Positions 8,131 through 10,835 of a stretch of 10,835 bases of DNA are shown in pieces (the stretch's first letter is position 1; every line of letters begins with the position of its first letter). A program made the translations under genes and the position numbers. The notes below the pieces were generated by a model that did no database searches, was not told where the DNA came from, and saw only the letters and a list, made by a program, of their open reading frames with translations. Source of the DNA: JADJVL01 sp039812765 (GTDB lineage Bacteria > Acidobacteriota > Holophagae > Holophagales > Holophagaceae); the NCBI GenBank assembly GCA_039812765.1, contig JBDIBF010000093.1:1-10835 (forward strand), written 5' to 3'.

Positions 8131-9704
8131 GCGGCGACGGTTCCGGCCGCCTGATGCGCTCCGCCGCCGTGGTGGGGTCCATGACCCTGCTGAGCCGCCT
8201 CACGGGCCTGCTGCAGACTTTCTTCCTCTCCCACTTCCTCGGCGCGGGCGCCGCCGCGGACGCCTACGCCGTGGCCTTCCGGCTGCCCAACCTGCTGCGG
8301 CGCTTCACCGCCGAAGGGACCATGACCGCGGCCTTCCTGCCCACCCTCGCCCAGGCGGAGCGGGAGGGCGGCGAGGCCGCCCTGCGCGACGCCGCGGCGA
8401 AGTTCCTGGGCACCCTGCTGGCCCTGCTCCTCCTCGGGGTCGCCCTGGGGGTGGCCTTCATGGGGCCGATCTCCGCGCTGCTCACCCTTGGACGCCCCGA
8501 GGTGCAGGCGGAGCTCACCGCGCGCCTCGCCCGCCTCATGTTCCCCTACCTCGCCCTGGTGAGCCTCACCGCGGGCTTCGCGGGGGTGTTGAACCTGAAG
8601 GGCCGCTTCGCCCTGGCCTCGGCGGTGAGCATCTTCTGGAACCTCGCCTTCATCGGCTTCGGCTGGGCCGCCCTGGCCTGGGGCCGGAGCCGCGGATGGA
8701 CCACCCCCGAGCACGCGGCCGCGGTCTGCGCCCTGGCCGTGCTGGCGGGCGGCGTCGCGCAGCTCCTGGTGCTGGTGCCCGCCGTGCGGGCCGAGGGCTT
8801 CACGCTCGCCTTCGGCCTGCACCTGAAGGACCCCTACGTGCGCTCGGCGCTGAAGCGCATGGGGCCCGGCCTGCTGGCGGCGGGCATCTATCCCATCAAC
8901 GCGCTGATCTCCACCATCCTCGCGTCGAGGCTTCCCGACGGCGCCCAGATCGTGCTCTACAACAGCGGCATGATGGGCGAGATGGTGCTGGGCCTCTTCG
9001 CCATGAGCTTCGCCACCGCGGGCCTGCCGGCCTTGGCGCGCCTCGCCGAGGACCGGGACTGGGCGGGCATGGACCGGGCCCTGGGCCGCAGCCTCGCAGC
9101 CTCCAGCCTGCTGGTTATTCCCGCCAGCGTGGGCCTCGCGGTGCTGGCGCGGCCGATCTGCGCCCTGCTCTTCCGCACGGGCGCCTATTCGGCGGCGGGC
9201 AGCGACTGGACGGCGCTGACGATGCAGTTCCAGTGCGTGGGGCTGCTCTTCGTGGCGGCCCAGCGCATCGGCACCCAGGCCCTCTACGCCCTGAAGGACT
9301 ATCGCGGCCCCGCCGCCATCGCCTTCGCCACGCTGCTGCTCAACATCGGCCTCAGCCTCGCCCTCATGGGGCGCCTGGGCACCGGTGGCCTGGCCCTGGC
9401 CAACGGCCTCGCCAGCCTCGCCGGCATGGCGCTGCTCGCCTTGCGCCTGCGCCCGCGCCTGCCGGCCTTCCGGGCGACGTCGGCGCTGAAGCCCTGGCTC
9501 CAGGCGGGCCTCGCCGCGGCCCTCATGGGCCTGGCCGCCTGGAAGGGCTCGGCCTGGCTGGGCCTGGACGCTCCCCAGGGCCGGGGCGCCCTGGCCCTGC
9601 GCCTGCTGCCCCTCATCGCCGGCTGCGGGCTGCTGTATTTCGCCGCCGCGCGTGTCCTGGGGCACGGGGAGGCCCGGCGGCTGTGGGAGCGGGTGGGGCT
9701 CTAG
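8127..9704 (+). CDS. murJ: MurJ/MviN-family lipid II flippase-like membrane protein
   Basis: The 525-residue product matches the MurJ/MviN family along its length and is strongly hydrophobic, as expected for about 14 membrane helices. MurJ flips lipid II across the inner membrane for peptidoglycan synthesis. The family N-terminus is clear: RSAAVVGSMTLLSRLTGLL, then ADAYAVAFRLPNLLRRFTAEG. With GTG 8127 as residue 1, E. coli R18, D39 and R52 correspond to R24, D45 and R58, which are kept. E. coli R24 is replaced by Q30, and the ADRLMEF segment carrying R270 reads SGMMGEM (M282 at the R270 position), so key cavity charges are lost. GTG 8127 is chosen because it overlaps the preceding stop as GTGA and gives a family-like start; ATG 8154 would remove nine residues. 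The family is secure, while true lipid II flipping is less sure; a divergent paralogue is possible. Confidence 0.88.
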   Translation: MSGDGSGRLMRSAAVVGSMTLLSRLTGLLQTFFLSHFLGAGAAADAYAVAFRLPNLLRRFTAEGTMTAAFLPTLAQAEREGGEAALRDAAAKFLGTLLALLLLGVALGVAFMGPISALLTLGRPEVQAELTARLARLMFPYLALVSLTAGFAGVLNLKGRFALASAVSIFWNLAFIGFGWAALAWGRSRGWTTPEHAAAVCALAVLAGGVAQLLVLVPAVRAEGFTLAFGLHLKDPYVRSALKRMGPGLLAAGIYPINALISTILASRLPDGAQIVLYNSGMMGEMVLGLFAMSFATAGLPALARLAEDRDWAGMDRALGRSLAASSLLVIPASVGLAVLARPICALLFRTGAYSAAGSDWTALTMQFQCVGLLFVAAQRIGTQALYALKDYRGPAAIAFATLLLNIGLSLALMGRLGTGGLALANGLASLAGMALLALRLRPRLPAFRATSALKPWLQAGLAAALMGLAAWKGSAWLGLDAPQGRGALALRLLPLIAGCGLLYFAAARVLGHGEARRLWERVGL

Positions 9705-9744
9705 GCCCGCCGGACACCTTTGCACAACTTCACCGCCCGGCGGC

Positions 9745-9773
9745 TTGACACCGCCCCGGCCTTCATTTTTCAT
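9745..9773 (+). promoter_or_regulatory. Sigma70-like promoter of the Lrp/AsnC gene
   Basis: A perfect -35 hexamer TTGACA (9745-9750) is followed after 17 bases by TTTCAT (9768-9773), which matches 4 of 6 -10 positions. A start near 9780 would give a leader of only about 14 bases before ATG 9794, with a G-run (9780-9784) as a weak ribosome site. The spacer also separates the murJ stop from a new transcription unit. Confidence 0.6.
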
Positions 9774-9793
9774 GGAATTGGGGGCCAGACTGA

Positions 9794-10309
9794 ATGTTCG
9801 ACGCAGTTGATCAACGAATTCTGTTGTTCCTTCAGGAGGACGCGCGGATCAGCAACGCCGAGATCGCCCGGCGGCTGGGCATGGCCGCCTCGGGGATCTT
9901 CGAGCGGATCCGCAAGCTGGAGGAGCGGGGCGTCCTCCAGGGCTACACGTCGATCCTCGATCCCGCCGCGGTGGACCTGGGGCTGCTGGCCTTCGTCTTC
10001 GTGCGCACCGAGGACCCGGTGGGCGGCGACGCCACGGCGCGGGCCCTGGCCAGGCGCCCGGAGATCCAGGAGGTGCACCACGTGGCCGGCGAGGACTGCT
10101 ACCTCGTGAAGGTGCGGGTGAAGGACACCCAGGGCCTCTCCTCCCTGATGAAGGAGATCGGAGCCGTGAAGGGCGTCCGCTCCACCCGCACCACGGTGGT
10201 GCTGGAGAGCACGAAGGAGACGTCCCGCCTGCCCCTGGAAGGGGCCGGGCGGGCCAAGGGGAACCCCAAGGCCGCCCGGGCGTCGAAGGCGAAGAAGGAG
10301 TCGAGATGA
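9794..10309 (+). CDS. Lrp/AsnC family transcriptional regulator
   Basis: This 171-residue DNA-binding protein starts FDAVDQRILLFLQEDARIS and has the Lrp-type helix-turn-helix at about residues 19-46 (ISNAEIARRLGMAASGIFERIRKLEERG). A ligand-sensing AsnC/RAM domain follows (about 62-140), ending in the usual RTTVVLEST strand. Lrp/AsnC proteins respond to amino acids and often control neighbouring amino-acid genes as well as themselves. Beyond the domain this protein carries about 30 extra residues rich in Lys, Arg and Ala with no recognisable fold. It has its own promoter and overlaps the next gene by ATGA, so a link to that saccharopine/lysine-dehydrogenase-like enzyme is likely, with lysine or a related compound as a reasonable but unproven effector. 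Confidence 0.92.
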   Translation: MFDAVDQRILLFLQEDARISNAEIARRLGMAASGIFERIRKLEERGVLQGYTSILDPAAVDLGLLAFVFVRTEDPVGGDATARALARRPEIQEVHHVAGEDCYLVKVRVKDTQGLSSLMKEIGAVKGVRSTRTTVVLESTKETSRLPLEGAGRAKGNPKAARASKAKKESR

Positions 10310-10835
10310 GCTTCAACAAGGTGCTGCTGCTGGGCCTGGGCAAGGTGGGGAGCCTCGTGGGCGTCCTCCTGAAGCATTCGGGCTTCGAGGTGACCGGCGT
10401 GGACATGGCCCCGAAGGTCGGCCTGCCCTTCGAGACCGCGGTGGCCGACCTGCGCGATACCTCGGCCTTCGGCGGGCTGATCCAGGCGCACCGGGCCCAG
10501 GCGGTGGTGAGCTGCCTGCCCTTCAACCTCAACCTGCCCCTCGCCCACGCGGCCTTCGAGGCCGGCGTCCACTACTTCGACCTCACCGAGGACGTGCCCA
10601 CCACCAACGGGATCCGGAAGATCGCCCCGGAGGCGAAGGGCGTCATGGCCCCCCAGTGCGGCCTCGCGCCGGGCTTCATCGGCATCGTGGGCGCGCACCT
10701 CGCGAAGGACTTCGACAAGCTGCGCAGCATCGAGCTGAAGGTGGGCGCCCTGCCCAAGCACCCCCGGGGCAGCCTCGGCTACGCCTTCAACTGGAGCCCC
10801 GAGGGCGTCATCAACGAGTACATCAACGACTGCGA
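10306..10835 (+). CDS. Saccharopine dehydrogenase / lysine 6-dehydrogenase-like protein, N-terminal part (3' end outside window)
   Basis: The frame opens with MSFNKVLLLGLGKVGSLVG, a Rossmann NAD(P)-binding start with G10-L-G12-K-V-G15. An acidic residue at the end of the second strand (D33) usually favours NAD over NADP. Further on come SCLPFNLNLPLAHAAFEAG and YFDLTED, typical of the saccharopine dehydrogenase NADP-binding domain. The start of the family's second domain follows (GLAPGFIGIVGAHLA, then GALPKHP and FNWSPEGVINEY). Members act in lysine synthesis or breakdown, or as lysine 6-dehydrogenases; the substrate cannot be decided from this fragment of about 176 codons. A good Shine-Dalgarno (GAAGGAG) lies 5 bases before the ATG, which overlaps the regulator's stop as ATGA, so the two genes are translationally coupled. 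No stop is reached before the window ends. Confidence 0.88.
   Translation, partial: MSFNKVLLLGLGKVGSLVGVLLKHSGFEVTGVDMAPKVGLPFETAVADLRDTSAFGGLIQAHRAQAVVSCLPFNLNLPLAHAAFEAGVHYFDLTEDVPTTNGIRKIAPEAKGVMAPQCGLAPGFIGIVGAHLAKDFDKLRSIELKVGALPKHPRGSLGYAFNWSPEGVINEYINDC

Noticed and set aside
9707..9743. CCGCCGG/CCGGCGG inverted repeat after the murJ-like gene as terminator
   Set aside because: A 7-base stem with a 23-base loop and no T-run is too weak to call.
7428..9773. A 781-codon minus-strand frame across the tRNA, transporter and murJ-like genes
   Set aside because: It crosses a tRNA and two well-supported genes and is low-complexity (Ala/Arg/Gly/Gln-rich); a GC-bias shadow.
9806..9815. Perfect palindrome GTTGATCAAC at the start of the Lrp gene as an operator
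   Set aside because: It lies within conserved coding sequence (VDQR) and is only ten bases; chance is a sufficient explanation.

Overview
The window is GC-rich bacterial chromosome with compact housekeeping genes and no phage, insertion-sequence or CRISPR signature. The gene set is acetyl-CoA carboxylase subunits, a one-chain pyruvate:ferredoxin oxidoreductase, a MurJ-family flippase, a tRNA-Thr, an Lrp-type regulator and a saccharopine-dehydrogenase-like enzyme. Together with the codon bias this suggests an anaerobic or facultative high-GC bacterium. My best guess is Acidobacteriota, class Holophagae (Geothrix/Holophaga relatives), but that is an impression from protein style, not a measured placement.

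Layout. 1-2132 (+): the end of accB (biotinyl domain), accC (biotin carboxylase), then a small LprI/DUF1311-like gene that starts directly behind accC. 2133-2588: a non-coding stretch of about 450 bases between convergent genes. It holds two diverged copies, in inverted orientation, of an ~90-base three-hairpin element; this is the most unusual structure in the window. 2589-7197 (-): a two-gene operon, nifJ followed by a dihydroorotate-dehydrogenase-like flavoprotein, with the second gene's ribosome binding site overlapping the nifJ stop. 7198-7381: divergent spacer. 7382-9704 (+): tRNA-Thr(UGU), then a His-rich HX4DH-motif (nickel/cobalt transporter type) membrane protein 19 bases after the tRNA, then a MurJ/MviN-family gene overlapping it by GTGA. 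9745-10835 (+): a clear sigma70-like promoter, an Lrp/AsnC regulator with a basic tail, and, overlapping it by ATGA, the 5' part of a saccharopine/lysine-dehydrogenase-like gene that runs off the window.

How it fits together: NifJ makes acetyl-CoA and reduced ferredoxin from pyruvate, and AccB/AccC carry out the first half-reaction committing acetyl-CoA to malonyl-CoA and fatty acids, so the left part of the window is centred on acetyl-CoA. The flavoprotein behind nifJ lacks the catalytic cysteine of class 1A dihydroorotate dehydrogenases and is probably not a pyrimidine enzyme. The MurJ-family protein keeps the fold and some cavity residues but lacks several charged residues known to be essential in characterised MurJ proteins. 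The Lrp-saccharopine-dehydrogenase pair looks like a locally regulated lysine-related unit.

I did not find a clear new defence or mobile system. The paired hairpin element, the residue losses in the MurJ-like protein and the nifJ-linked flavoprotein are the best leads.
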